54,105 bases of DNA from an uncultured Lachnospiraceae bacterium (GTDB lineage: Bacteria; Bacillota; Clostridia; Lachnospirales; Lachnospiraceae): positions 1 to 54,105 of the forward strand of contig CANRGB010000005.1 of NCBI GenBank assembly GCA_947630005.1, read 5' to 3'. The notes below the pieces were generated by a model. It was given only the letters and a program-made list of their open reading frames with translations, did not search any database and was not told the DNA's origin. How positions within the stretch are numbered: position 1 is the first letter of the stretch; each line of letters opens with the position of its first letter. The translations under genes were made by a program, and so were the position numbers. This document shows positions 8,235 through 16,729 of this stretch, piece by piece.

Positions 8235-11200
8235 TCAGCATCTCAGTTCCTCATCAATTGCATCCAGTTCATTCATGACAGCCTCTGTCTGCGCGTCATA
8301 GGCATTGCCTTTTTTCAGTTCTTCCCTCACTTCAAGAAGCTGCCGGCGCAGCGCCCTCAGTTTCTTCTCATGCCGGCGCAGCGTCTCCGGCAGGTGAGTC
8401 AGCACATAGTCGATCCTGCGGCTGACGCCCGCTGTCCTGGCATCTCCCATCTGAACCGTATAGTTCCTGCCGTCCTTCTGCCTGGTCAGAATAATATGCG
8501 GCCGCTGCGGATCCATCCGCGCCGGAAGCAGCACTTTAAATCCCTGATATTCGGCGAAAAACCGCTCGGAAGGTCTGGAATCATTATCCTTAAGCGCCTC
8601 CAGAAGCTCCTCACCGAACGCCGTCCTCTCTTCCTCCGGCACCCTTTCCCTGTGTACGAGACAGAAATCCAGATCTTTCTTCGTGAGCCGGATCGTCTCT
8701 TCCCGTTTCTGAATCTCCTCGCAGAGCGAGCTTTCCATGCTCCGCAGCTCCAGCAGCTGTCTTCTGCGCTGTTTCTGCGCGATCCTCAGTCGTTCCAGAT
8801 GATTGGAAACCTCCACCCGCTTCCGGATCAGAGGATTGCCAATGGCCAGCGCCTTCGCCTCGGCATACGACAGGACCGTGTCCGCGATATCGGACTCCGA
8901 CCGGTGAACCTCATCCATCGTGCCTTCCAGGAACGAGCTGATGAACTTCTGCTTGTTCTCAAGAATCTGCCAGGAATAGCTGTCAAAGGAGCCCTCTGTT
9001 ATGTATCGGTAGATAAAAACCTCCGGATTCTGATTCCCCTGGCGGATCAGCCTCCCCTCTCTCTGTACGACATCCGAAGGACGCCACGGGATATCGAGGT
9101 GATGAACGGCCAGCAGATTCCTCTGCACGTTGACCCCGGTTCCGAGCTTCTGCGTGCTCCCCAGCATGATCCGGATCTTCCCGCTATTCATATCTTCCAG
9201 AAGCTTTCTCCGCTTCTGCTCGGTCGTCCCCTCGTGGATAAAAACAACATCTTCCGGGGCGGCGCCTTTTTTGACCAGCACATTTTTCAGCTCATCATAA
9301 ATATTGAACGTCTTTTTGGGCGTCGAACTGTCGCAGAATACGATCTGTGAAGTCCCCGGATATTTGACATAGTTTTCAAATACTTTGGCAGCGCACGCGT
9401 CGATCCTCGATTCCTCCTCGCTTTCCTCCCAGAATTCCGGATCAACCAGCCTCATATCCAGTGCGCATTTTCTCCCGTCGACCGTCACCAACAGAAGATT
9501 GTCCTTTTTCCGGTCCGCCTGACCGAGATGGATTTCTTCCGTTCTCCTTCCGATATCCTCGATAAACATCCGCTGCAGTTCATTCCTCTTTATCAGAACA
9601 TCCGTATATCCCCTGAAAACCGGCAGCCTGTTGTCGTCCGAGACCTGATAAAAATCACAGACACTGGAAAACAGCGCCATCAGCTCCGGAAGGTTGTGGA
9701 ACCTGCTGTATCTGGACCGGACGCGGAAGTTCTGGCCGTCCACATCGATCTCAAAGGCCTCGTCCATCTCCCCGAACACCGTGATCCATTCACTGAAATA
9801 TTCAATGCCGCAGCTTTTGAGATCCTCCGGCTGGAGATACAGCTGCAGCACATACAGATCCGTCAGGCTGTTGGTGAGCGGCGTTCCTGTCGCAAAAATG
9901 ATCCTGCCCCCGGAGTTCTGCACAAAACGCACCTTCTCCAGCATCGCGTCGCATTTTCTGCTCCCCGTTGTGTGGAACCCCACGATGTTTTCCGCGGTGC
10001 CTTTGACCGTGACATTTTTGTAATTCTGACATTCGTCCAGGATCAGAAGATCGATCCCCAGTTTGTCAAAACAGGACTCATCCGTATCTTTAAGCTTCTC
10101 CCTGAGCTTTTCATACTGCTTATTCAGTCTCCCGTGTTTCGCTTCCAGCGCATTCTTTTCCACTCTATTGTGCGCTTTTCGGATCTCCTCCGCGCACTGA
10201 AAGATCTCTTTCTGCTTCAGATCCAGATAATACTGTCTGCTCATCTTCAGCATGTCAAAAGAAGAATACGCCATGTAGACCGCCACATATCCGCCTCTGC
10301 GGATCCGGTCAAGGATCTCCTTTCTGCCCGCCACCGTAAAGCTCTTCGGATAGACTGCCAGGATCTCGTCCTGCGGATACAGCCTGCGGTGATCCTGCAC
10401 AAACGCGTCAAAAATGTTGTTTGGCACGACCACCATCCCTTTGGAGATCAGTCCCATCCTGTGCAGCTCATGGACGCTGCAGATCATCTCATACGTCTTG
10501 CCGCTGCCGACCTTATGCGCCAGAAGCGTATTCCCGGACATGATGCATCTGGCCACCGCGTCCTTCTGGTACGGATAAAAAGAGATGTCTTCGGCGGCAT
10601 CCTCCAGCCGCAGCCAGCTTCCGTCGTACGTCTGAACACGGTATCCGAACCTTCTGCTGTACAGCTCCGCCAGCCTCACACGCCTGCCGGGAACCTTTCT
10701 CAGCCATTCCTGAAAGGCTTTCAGGATCGCTCTCTGTTTTTCCTGCGCTTCCAGTGTATCGTGATGGTTCACCACGTACTCCGTTTTTCCGGTACTACAG
10801 TTCCTCACAGGATCTGTGACCTTGATCTCCTGCGCGTTCATGGTATGCTCCAGAATCTCGACCGCCGACATCCTTCTGGTTCCGTAAGCGTATCTGTTCA
10901 GAATCCAGTCCGGATCTCCGCATCGGATTATCCACTTCCCGAGATACCCGCTCACGACCACCTCCGGATTTTCCCCCGTTCCAAGCAGTTCTCTTATAAA
11001 ATTGACATAATAGGAGGGCGGCACCCACATCGCGCCCAGGGAAATCCGAATATCCTCCGCGTCCGGCGATTCAGGCAGAACCGCTTTCAGCATCCGGATA
11101 TTCTCCTTGAAAACACCCGGATATTTCTTCTCCATTTCCTTTGCTTCTTTCAGGAGTCCGTAAATATTGCCGCGCGCATACATGTTTTTCGTCAGCCATT

Positions 11201-11777
11201 TTGTGCGCGCCGCACAGTCCGGATCATAACCATGCGGATCCGGCCAGACCGCGTGCGCCTCCCACAGTTCCCGCATCAGTGTGTCCGCGTCTTTTCCGGC
11301 AAGCTTTGCCATATATTCGACACGCACCTCCCCGTACCGGTTCATGGACATGACCAGAGCATCCTCCGGCGTCAGAGCAAAACCTCTCCCGCCATCAGAA
11401 ACAGATCCCCCCGCGTCGTCATCAAAAGAAGACAGCGCTTCTTCATCATCCAGTTCGTTGTCAAATGTCTCAATATCAAATGATTCTGTGTCAAACGTCT
11501 CAATATCGAACGTTTCATTGTCAAATGTCTCAATCTCGGACATTCCGGAATCGGAAGGTTTGGTATCAAATGTCTCACTTCCAGACATACTGGAATCGGA
11601 CAGTTTGGTGTCATATGTCACAGTCCCGCTCATCCCGGAACCTCCGGCGCCGGACTGTTCTATGTCATATGTCTCAATCTCTGATGATTCTTTGTCAAAT
11701 GTCTCAATCTCAAATGCGGCTCCCAGTCCGCTCTGTGTCTGTCCGAAAGACAGGCAGTTCTCATGCGCAGCAAACAT
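8235..11777 (-). CDS. SNF2/DEAD-like helicase, phage/conjugative-element type, with repeat-rich acidic N-terminus
   Basis: This protein has about 1180 residues, with its ATG at 11777 preceded by AAAGGAGGGG (a GTG six bases upstream is less likely). Residues 1-130 are low-complexity repeats of the type IETFDNETFD. Residues about 134-265 (LTPEDALVMSMNRYGEVRVEYM...) match the region that precedes the helicase core in the giant methylase-helicase proteins of mobile elements. The core has HKVGSGKT (421-428), DECQ (581-584, DEAH position), GTPLTNS, and a C-terminal helicase domain with GTGVNVQRN and VQREGRLIRQGN. A coiled-coil tail follows. No methylase motif (NPPF/Y) is visible, so this is a helicase-only derivative. 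It heads the MoxR-VWA operon, an unusual partnership. Confidence 0.82.
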   Translation of the reverse strand: MFAAHENCLSFGQTQSGLGAAFEIETFDKESSEIETYDIEQSGAGGSGMSGTVTYDTKLSDSSMSGSETFDTKPSDSGMSEIETFDNETFDIETFDTESFDIETFDNELDDEEALSSFDDDAGGSVSDGGRGFALTPEDALVMSMNRYGEVRVEYMAKLAGKDADTLMRELWEAHAVWPDPHGYDPDCAARTKWLTKNMYARGNIYGLLKEAKEMEKKYPGVFKENIRMLKAVLPESPDAEDIRISLGAMWVPPSYYVNFIRELLGTGENPEVVVSGYLGKWIIRCGDPDWILNRYAYGTRRMSAVEILEHTMNAQEIKVTDPVRNCSTGKTEYVVNHHDTLEAQEKQRAILKAFQEWLRKVPGRRVRLAELYSRRFGYRVQTYDGSWLRLEDAAEDISFYPYQKDAVARCIMSGNTLLAHKVGSGKTYEMICSVHELHRMGLISKGMVVVPNNIFDAFVQDHRRLYPQDEILAVYPKSFTVAGRKEILDRIRRGGYVAVYMAYSSFDMLKMSRQYYLDLKQKEIFQCAEEIRKAHNRVEKNALEAKHGRLNKQYEKLREKLKDTDESCFDKLGIDLLILDECQNYKNVTVKGTAENIVGFHTTGSRKCDAMLEKVRFVQNSGGRIIFATGTPLTNSLTDLYVLQLYLQPEDLKSCGIEYFSEWITVFGEMDEAFEIDVDGQNFRVRSRYSRFHNLPELMALFSSVCDFYQVSDDNRLPVFRGYTDVLIKRNELQRMFIEDIGRRTEEIHLGQADRKKDNLLLVTVDGRKCALDMRLVDPEFWEESEEESRIDACAAKVFENYVKYPGTSQIVFCDSSTPKKTFNIYDELKNVLVKKGAAPEDVVFIHEGTTEQKRRKLLEDMNSGKIRIMLGSTQKLGTGVNVQRNLLAVHHLDIPWRPSDVVQREGRLIRQGNQNPEVFIYRYITEGSFDSYSWQILENKQKFISSFLEGTMDEVHRSESDIADTVLSYAEAKALAIGNPLIRKRVEVSNHLERLRIAQKQRRRQLLELRSMESSLCEEIQKREETIRLTKKDLDFCLVHRERVPEEERTAFGEELLEALKDNDSRPSERFFAEYQGFKVLLPARMDPQRPHIILTRQKDGRNYTVQMGDARTAGVSRRIDYVLTHLPETLRRHEKKLRALRRQLLEVREELKKGNAYDAQTEAVMNELDAIDEELRC
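11455..11710 (-). repeat. Degenerate short in-frame repeats in the helicase N-terminus
   Basis: Repeated units of the type TCAAATGTCTCAATATC, 15-18 bp each, encode IETFD/SETFD motifs over about 85 codons. Confidence 0.6.
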
Positions 11778-11860
11778 AAACACCCCTCCTTTATACCCCT
11801 ATTATCTCATAATTTCTCTGATTTTTCCTCCACCAGAAGATTACCTCAGCAGTTCAGAGC

Positions 11861-11897
11861 GACAGCAGCTGGTTTCCATGCCTGGGCCTGCGCATAA
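11861..11897 (+). repeat. REP-like element, copy A (partial)
   Basis: This matches the right half of the fuller copies at 23120 and 31242: GCAGCTGGTTTCC, then CATGCCTGGGCCTGCGCAT. The left GGCCCAGG arm is missing. It sits between the C39-type gene's terminator and the helicase gene. Confidence 0.7.
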
Positions 11898-11904
11898 GAC
11901 AGTC

Positions 11905-11933
11905 CAAAAAAGGCGGTGGTCAGCCGCCTTTTT
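11905..11933 (-). terminator. Bidirectional terminator after the SH3/C39 gene
   Basis: AAAAAAGGCGG and CCGCCTTTTT flank a short loop, giving a stem with T-runs on both strands. It lies 22 bp past the stop of the minus-strand gene ending at 11955. Confidence 0.7.
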
Positions 11934-11954
11934 CAGGGTCTTCAAAACTGCAGA

Positions 11955-13214
11955 TCATCTTCTGGCCAGAAGCTTAATATCCGAGACAGCCAGTTTCCCG
12001 GTAAATTCCTCGGAAGTCAGCCAGCGGTATCCGGTCGAATACGTCCCTCTGCTGGTGGCTCTGTAGGAATCCAGGATCAGGTATTTCCCGGTTTTGCTGT
12101 CATAGTCAACAAGCGCCATCAGATGTCCCGGAACGCCGATCACCGCAACTCCTCCGTTCTGCAGGTGCGTTCGGGTATTCTTGACCGAGCTTGCGGTACC
12201 GGCATATTTAAATCCGTAGGAAGCGCCATAGGCTTTCGCATAAGCCTCGTACAGATCGTGCGACGTTCCTGCATCGTTAATGCGGTATCCGTGTTCCACC
12301 GACCATCTGGCGAGCGTTTCCGGCTGGATAAATCTGCCGTTCATGTAATAAACCGCGTTGACATAGGCAAGGATTCCGCAGCCCGAAGAAGAAAGGGTCG
12401 CTTCACTCCCGTTGCATTTTCCGTAAGAAACATTGGCCCATCTGCTGTCATGCTGACTGTATACCGTGATCGTTTTGTTTCCCCCGCCGGCAGGCTCATC
12501 CGACGGCTTTGTCGTCGACAGATACTGCAGAGAAGCGTATCCGGTCTTTCCGTTATACGTGCCGTATGCCCATCCGTTCTTCGTGGATGTCACGGAAAAA
12601 GCCGCTTTGTAAGGCATCGACGTCACTCTCGAGGACGAAGTGGACGCACTGCTTCTTAAAACCAATCCCGCCTTCGTCGTCACATAGTAGGTCGTCGCGC
12701 TCGCCGGCTTATCTTCCCCGGACGTTCCCGTGATCTTGTCTTTCAGATCCGCATTCTTCACGAACGCAAATTTGTTCCCCGTACTCGTCGGATATCTCAG
12801 CTGAGTATACCCTCCGCTTTCTCCAAGCACAAGAACTTTGTCCCCCTTCGCCACATACCCATAAGAGGATCCTCCGGGCCTGCGGTACGTCGTCGTCTTT
12901 GCCCTGGCCGTGTATTCCCAGCCGCTCATCGCTGTAAAAAGCGCGCTGGTGCGGATATAACCGGTCTTCGTCCGGCCTTTCGTTGTGGGGTAAGTGACTT
13001 TCACATAAGTATCCGCGATATAATTGATCGTAACCTCATCGGAACCGTAGATCGTTCCGTAGCTCTTTGTCAGGGCCGTATTGCTGTACACTTTCGTGTT
13101 GCCGGAAGTTATCGTATAGCCCTTGTCCGCCGCCATAGCCGAGACCGGGAGCCCCAACAGGCAAAGCATGAAAAGCAGCAGCCCGGCCAGACTTTTCCTC
13201 GTATTCTTACTCAT
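11955..13214 (-). CDS. Secreted SH3b-domain protein with C39-like cysteine peptidase domain
   Basis: This protein has 419 residues and a signal peptide (positive MSKNTRK, hydrophobic 9-24, cleavage near AMA-A at 29). Three SH3b-like modules follow (about 30-95, 100-160 and 175-235). A papain-fold C39-like domain spans about 248-419: Q254 (YSQHDSRW), Cys279 in SSSGCGILAY, His364 in VPGHLMAL, and Asp382 in LILDSY. Such proteins bind cell wall and cleave peptide or amide bonds at the surface. The start has AAAGGAGG. A lysine/glutamate-rich upstream frame (13207-13413) ends in a TAA just past this ATG, so translational coupling is possible. A terminator follows. Confidence 0.85.
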   Translation of the reverse strand: MSKNTRKSLAGLLLFMLCLLGLPVSAMAADKGYTITSGNTKVYSNTALTKSYGTIYGSDEVTINYIADTYVKVTYPTTKGRTKTGYIRTSALFTAMSGWEYTARAKTTTYRRPGGSSYGYVAKGDKVLVLGESGGYTQLRYPTSTGNKFAFVKNADLKDKITGTSGEDKPASATTYYVTTKAGLVLRSSASTSSSRVTSMPYKAAFSVTSTKNGWAYGTYNGKTGYASLQYLSTTKPSDEPAGGGNKTITVYSQHDSRWANVSYGKCNGSEATLSSSGCGILAYVNAVYYMNGRFIQPETLARWSVEHGYRINDAGTSHDLYEAYAKAYGASYGFKYAGTASSVKNTRTHLQNGGVAVIGVPGHLMALVDYDSKTGKYLILDSYRATSRGTYSTGYRWLTSEEFTGKLAVSDIKLLARR

Positions 13215-13526
13215 TATACAACGCCTCCTTTTTCTTCTTTTCCTTTTCTTTCTTCTCTGTTTTCTCTGTCTTTTCTGTCTTTTCCGTCTTTCCGTCTTTT
13301 CTGTCTTTCTCTTTCTTTTTCCTGCTTTTCCGTGTCCGCATTCTCTTCAGAGCGCTTCTGTTCTCACGAAAAGCTCTGCCGCAAATAAAAACCGTCTTTC
13401 GTTTTTCCACCATCCCCTTTCGTTCCCGGCAGTCGTGTGCCTGCCTCTTCTGACCTTTTAAATCATAGCACGGGGGGATTATTTTATTTTTTTACGGAAA
13501 ATTAAAAAATGCCGCGCCCATTTTTT
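13215..13526. other. 312-bp gap: polypyrimidine tract and questionable leader ORF
   Basis: Bases 13229-13330 are an almost pure pyrimidine tract (TTTTCTGTCTTTTCCGTC-like). On the minus strand they encode a K/E/R-rich frame of 68 codons (13207-13413) rich in TEKTEK. Its stop overlaps the start region of the SH3/C39 gene. I regard it as low-complexity rather than a proven gene. AT-rich sequence at 13460-13510 includes TATGAT on minus, a possible -10. Confidence 0.5.
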
Positions 13527-13910
13527 TCAGGCATCGGCACTTTCACTTTTCTGTTTTGAAAACCCCGGACAGAAGACATCAGCGGGCATGGAGAGTGCGT
13601 AAGTTCGCGGCTGATGACTTTTGACTCCGATATCATAGAAATAAGGCCGTGAAAAATGGTCTGTAAACAACACCATTTTCCACAGCCTCTGTCTGCGCGC
13701 CTCTAACCGTACTTGGCACCGCAAAAGTTTTCTGCAGATCTGCTGTTTCTTATAAGCCCGGACAATAATAAGAACATTAAACCATATTCCACAACAAATA
13801 AAAAACAACACAACAATCCGTAACCATGAACCCTTAACTAATATATAGGATTTATAATAAGAATGTTCGACAGTCCTGCACGGAAAAATCAGCAGACACC
13901 CAGACGGCAT
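13527..13910 (-). CDS. Hypothetical small protein with one membrane segment
   Basis: This is an open frame of up to 127 codons. Residues about 30-52 (WLRIVVLFFICCGIWFNVLI) form a convincing membrane helix, followed by a basic stretch (KKQQICRKLLRCQVRLEARRQR), consistent with a positive-inside anchor. The C-terminal 60 residues show no motif I recognise. The ATG has only a weak ribosome site (GGTGA), and the true start may be downstream. It could be non-coding. Confidence 0.35.
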   Translation of the reverse strand: MPSGCLLIFPCRTVEHSYYKSYILVKGSWLRIVVLFFICCGIWFNVLIIVRAYKKQQICRKLLRCQVRLEARRQRLWKMVLFTDHFSRPYFYDIGVKSHQPRTYALSMPADVFCPGFSKQKSESADA

Positions 13911-14004
13911 TCACCAGACACACGCCCTGAAAGACCAGCTTCGCCTTACAAACGTGTGACGGTTCACCTCCCATGAGCATCAAAATTCCAAAGAGCTTTG
14001 CAGA

Positions 14005-14517
14005 TCAGATATCCACCTCAAACGTCTCTGTCTGATTGTGGAGATCCAGCGCCATCTGCATCTGCATGATCTCTTCCGAAATCTTCTCATAATCCGCTTT
14101 CACTTTATCCATATCATAGTTTATGTACATGTACTCCGGAACTGACTTTCTAGCCTGATATCCGCTGTATTCCACCCTTATCTTCGGAAGCTGCCGGCGC
14201 ATGTTGTCGAGCGTACTTTTTCTGTTGTTCAGCTGGGACATCTGGATGAGAATCATATCAACGCTCATCTCGCGGCCGTTCACAGGAATCCGGGCAGAGA
14301 TATTGCTCATATTGAGCGCATGTTTGATCCTGCAGATCTTCTCATCGATCGCTGCAACTGCCGCAGATGTCTCTTCATAATCATATTCCGGAATAACAGG
14401 CGTTTCATCTATTGCAGCCGTGTACTGCATAGAATCACGCTCTTTTTCCAAAATGTATGATTTTTCATCTTCAAGTGACTTGATCAATTTATTTGCGTAC
14501 GCTGATGTTATTTTCAT
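14005..14517 (-). CDS. Conserved coiled-coil hypothetical protein (DIP1984/septicolysin-like)
   Basis: This protein has 170 residues and is largely helical. The middle part, with AIDEKICRIKHALNMSN followed by MILIQMSQLNNRKSTLDNM, follows the DIP1984-type pattern of a paired coiled coil around an 'I...N....' turn. That family is also labelled septicolysin, but its function is not established. The start has AGGAGGAG, and a strong promoter lies 80-110 bp upstream (14597-14625). It appears to be a single-gene unit. The family call is by resemblance. Confidence 0.7.
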   Translation of the reverse strand: MKITSAYANKLIKSLEDEKSYILEKERDSMQYTAAIDETPVIPEYDYEETSAAVAAIDEKICRIKHALNMSNISARIPVNGREMSVDMILIQMSQLNNRKSTLDNMRRQLPKIRVEYSGYQARKSVPEYMYINYDMDKVKADYEKISEEIMQMQMALDLHNQTETFEVDI

Positions 14518-14596
14518 CCGGTTTCTCCTCCTGTTCTGTACAGCTGGTAATTTTTAATCAGACTTTTTCTTAATCCATACCGGTCTTTTTGTACAT

Positions 14597-14625
14597 ACTA
14601 TAAACATAATTCCCTGTTAAGTCAA
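14597..14625 (-). promoter_or_regulatory. Sigma-A promoter of the coiled-coil gene
   Basis: TTGACT, a 17-bp spacer and TATAGT on the minus strand point at the gene starting at 14517. Confidence 0.7.
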
Positions 14626-14791
14626 GGTTTTTCCCTCGTATTTCTATATATTTCAGCATGCCACATCGCTGATTTCGAAAGTATACGTACAAATGAAGTT
14701 TTCTTCCGCATAATAATCCCCTGAATCTCTTTTCGATTCTTTATCTGCGCGAAACTGAATTAATTGCCTGTTCTAACATTTGCGGGCCTTT

Positions 14792-15586
14792 TTAATACTC
14801 CAAACTATCCAGATTTAAAAGAAAATACTTCATCCCCATGATCACAAAGCCTTCTTCATTTCTCCATGGTTTCTTAGCCCCATTAACAATGACGATCTTC
14901 TTGAAAGAATCCGGGATATTCCGCAGTGAGTTAAACTCCTGAGTCTGTTTTGCTTCTGAATCCATATCATAAGCAGCCTGAATATAGTATCTCCTGCTTC
15001 CCTGATTTGCCACGAAATCAACCTCCAGCTGTTTACGGACACGCCGGCCGCCTTTATCCTTATCAAAAACTTCCATAACCCCCACATCAACAAGATATCC
15101 TCGGATCAGCAGTTCGTTATAAACGATATTCTCCATGATATGGGTAGGTTCCTGCTGACGGAAATTCAATCGGGCATTTCTGAGTCCCAGATCTGTGAAA
15201 TAGTATTTCAGATTGGCGCCAATGTATTTTCTTCCCTTAATATCATAACGACAGGCCTTTGAGATCAGGAAGGCCTCCGTCAGGCAATCGATATGATTAG
15301 AGATCGTTTTGTTGGTATAGCTCATCTGCCGTTCACTGGCAAACGTATTTGCGATTTTCGACGGATTGGTCGGCGCGCCGATCGCGGATGCAAGCACGTC
15401 CACCAGAATACTGATCTCCTCCACGTTTTGAATCTTGTTTCTTTCAATAACATCCTTCAGATATACATTAGCAAAGATATTTCTCAAATATTCCGCTTTC
15501 TGACGTTCACTCTGAAACCCCGCAGCCTGCGGCAGGCCGCCATAAGTCATATATTCTTCCCAGGCATCCTCATAGTCTCCATCATG
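14792..15586 (-). pseudogene. C-terminal remnant of an AAA_14/DUF4143 ATPase
   Basis: The frame of 252 codons from 15550 begins MTYGGLPQAAGF, which in intact relatives lies about 190 residues into the protein. The frame continues nine further sense codons upstream (DYEDAWEEY, the expected preceding residues) before a TGA at 15587-15589. The N-terminal P-loop half is therefore gone. The DUF4143 region is preserved: SKIANTF, KKYYFTDLGLRNA-like, ENIVYNELLIRGY, and a nuclease-like VDFVANQG. Family members are often linked to mobile or defence loci; their function is unclear. A promoter-like pair (15630-15658) remains upstream, so a truncated product could still be made. Confidence 0.8.
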
Positions 15587-15629
15587 TCATTCCTATTTTT
15601 TGTGCATTTGCACGTTTTTTAGTAATGAT

Positions 15630-15658
15630 ATTCTAACACGGGACATCTTCTACTTCAA
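15630..15658 (-). promoter_or_regulatory. Promoter-like sequence upstream of the truncated DUF4143 gene
   Basis: TTGAAG, a 17-bp spacer and TAGAAT on the minus strand. It is probably the original promoter of the now truncated ATPase gene. Confidence 0.5.
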
Positions 15659-15678
15659 GTCCCTTTCTATTTTCCCCG

Positions 15679-15764
15679 GGACAAACGCATGAATGATTCT
15701 TATCCCCCTGATAACGGATATACGGACATTTTTGTTCATAAATTATTTGCTCATGCGTTTGTCC
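15679..15764. repeat. Perfect 14-bp inverted repeat, 86 bp end to end
   Basis: GGACAAACGCATGA (15679-15692) and TCATGCGTTTGTCC (15751-15764) enclose 58 AT-rich bases. The size suits a small MITE or a long hairpin between rsmA and the DUF4143 remnant. No target-site duplication is obvious. Confidence 0.6.
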
Positions 15765-15836
15765 TGTCGAAAAACAAGATCTCTCGATACACTGTCAATA
15801 AATATCCAGGAGAAAAAGCCTGCCGAACACCTGTTT

Positions 15837-16706
15837 TCATGGCTGCATATCCGCAAACACATCCGCAAGCGCCGCAAACTGCTCCAGCGTCAATGTCTCT
15901 CCGCGTACATTCTCCGGCAGTCCGGCGCGCACAAGCGCATCCAGAATATCCTCCCTGGAATACGTCAGCTCCGGCGAATTTTTCAGGCCGTTCAGCAGCG
16001 TCTTCCTACGCTGGCCAAATGAAGCCCGGATCAGCCGGAACATCAGTTTCTCATCTTTCACACGCACCGGCGGCTTTGCATACCGCGTAAGACGAATGAC
16101 CGCGCTCCCCACATTCGGCCTTGGTATAAAACAGTTCTGCGGCACATTCGCCGCCAGATACGGCTCCGCATAATACTGTACCGCCAGCGAGAGCGCGCCG
16201 TAATCCTTCGTGCCCGGCCGTGCCTGCATCCGAAGCGCAACCTCTTTCTGTATCATGACCGTAACGCTCAGAAGCGGAACGCCGCTTTCAAACAAACTCA
16301 TAATGATCGGCGTCGTGATATAGTATGGAAGATTCGCGACCACCTTGATCGGCAGGCCGCCGTTCTTCTCCCGCGCCAGCCCGGCAATATCCAGTTTCAG
16401 CACATCCATGTTGATGATCGTCACATTGTCGTACTCCGCCAGCGTCTCCTGCAGGATCGGGATCAGCTTCCGGTCAATCTCAACCGCCGCCACTTCGCAC
16501 GCCGCCTCGGCAAGCCGCTGCGTCATCGTCCCGATTCCGGGACCGATTTCCAGGACAAAATCTTCTTTCGTGATTCCGGCGGCCGCAATGATTTTGTCAA
16601 GCACATGCTCATCGATCAGAAAATTCTGTCCGAATTTTTTCTGAAAATCAAATCCATGCTTTTTGATAACTTCGATTGTCTTCTGCGGATTTGATAATTT
16701 TTCCAT
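15837..16706 (-). CDS. rsmA: 16S rRNA (adenine1518-N6/adenine1519-N6)-dimethyltransferase RsmA (KsgA)
   Basis: This 289-residue protein is full length for the family. It has FGQNFL at 25-30, the SAM-binding EIGPGIGTMTQ at 53-63, acidic E77 in AVEID, and the NLPYYIT catalytic motif at 125-131. It dimethylates two adjacent adenines in helix 45 of 16S rRNA late in 30S assembly. The ribosome site (AAGGAAC) is modest. It follows the truncated AAA gene by 23 bp. Confidence 0.97.
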   Translation of the reverse strand: MEKLSNPQKTIEVIKKHGFDFQKKFGQNFLIDEHVLDKIIAAAGITKEDFVLEIGPGIGTMTQRLAEAACEVAAVEIDRKLIPILQETLAEYDNVTIINMDVLKLDIAGLAREKNGGLPIKVVANLPYYITTPIIMSLFESGVPLLSVTVMIQKEVALRMQARPGTKDYGALSLAVQYYAEPYLAANVPQNCFIPRPNVGSAVIRLTRYAKPPVRVKDEKLMFRLIRASFGQRRKTLLNGLKNSPELTYSREDILDALVRAGLPENVRGETLTLEQFAALADVFADMQP

Positions 16707-16729
16707 AGGATCTAGTTCCTTCTTTCTTT

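Noticed and set aside
8051-8301. Three overlapping small plus-strand frames over the 37-40 bp repeats
   Set aside because: Repeats without stop codons open all frames. The proline/serine-rich translations are artefacts.
8049-9350. 433-codon plus-strand open frame opposite the helicase gene
   Set aside because: It is a shadow frame of the well-supported minus-strand helicase, with no domain, no ribosome site and biased composition.
13207-13413. 68-codon K/E-rich frame before the SH3/C39 gene
   Set aside because: It is made almost entirely from a polypyrimidine tract and has no recognisable features. It is mentioned only as a possible coupled leader.
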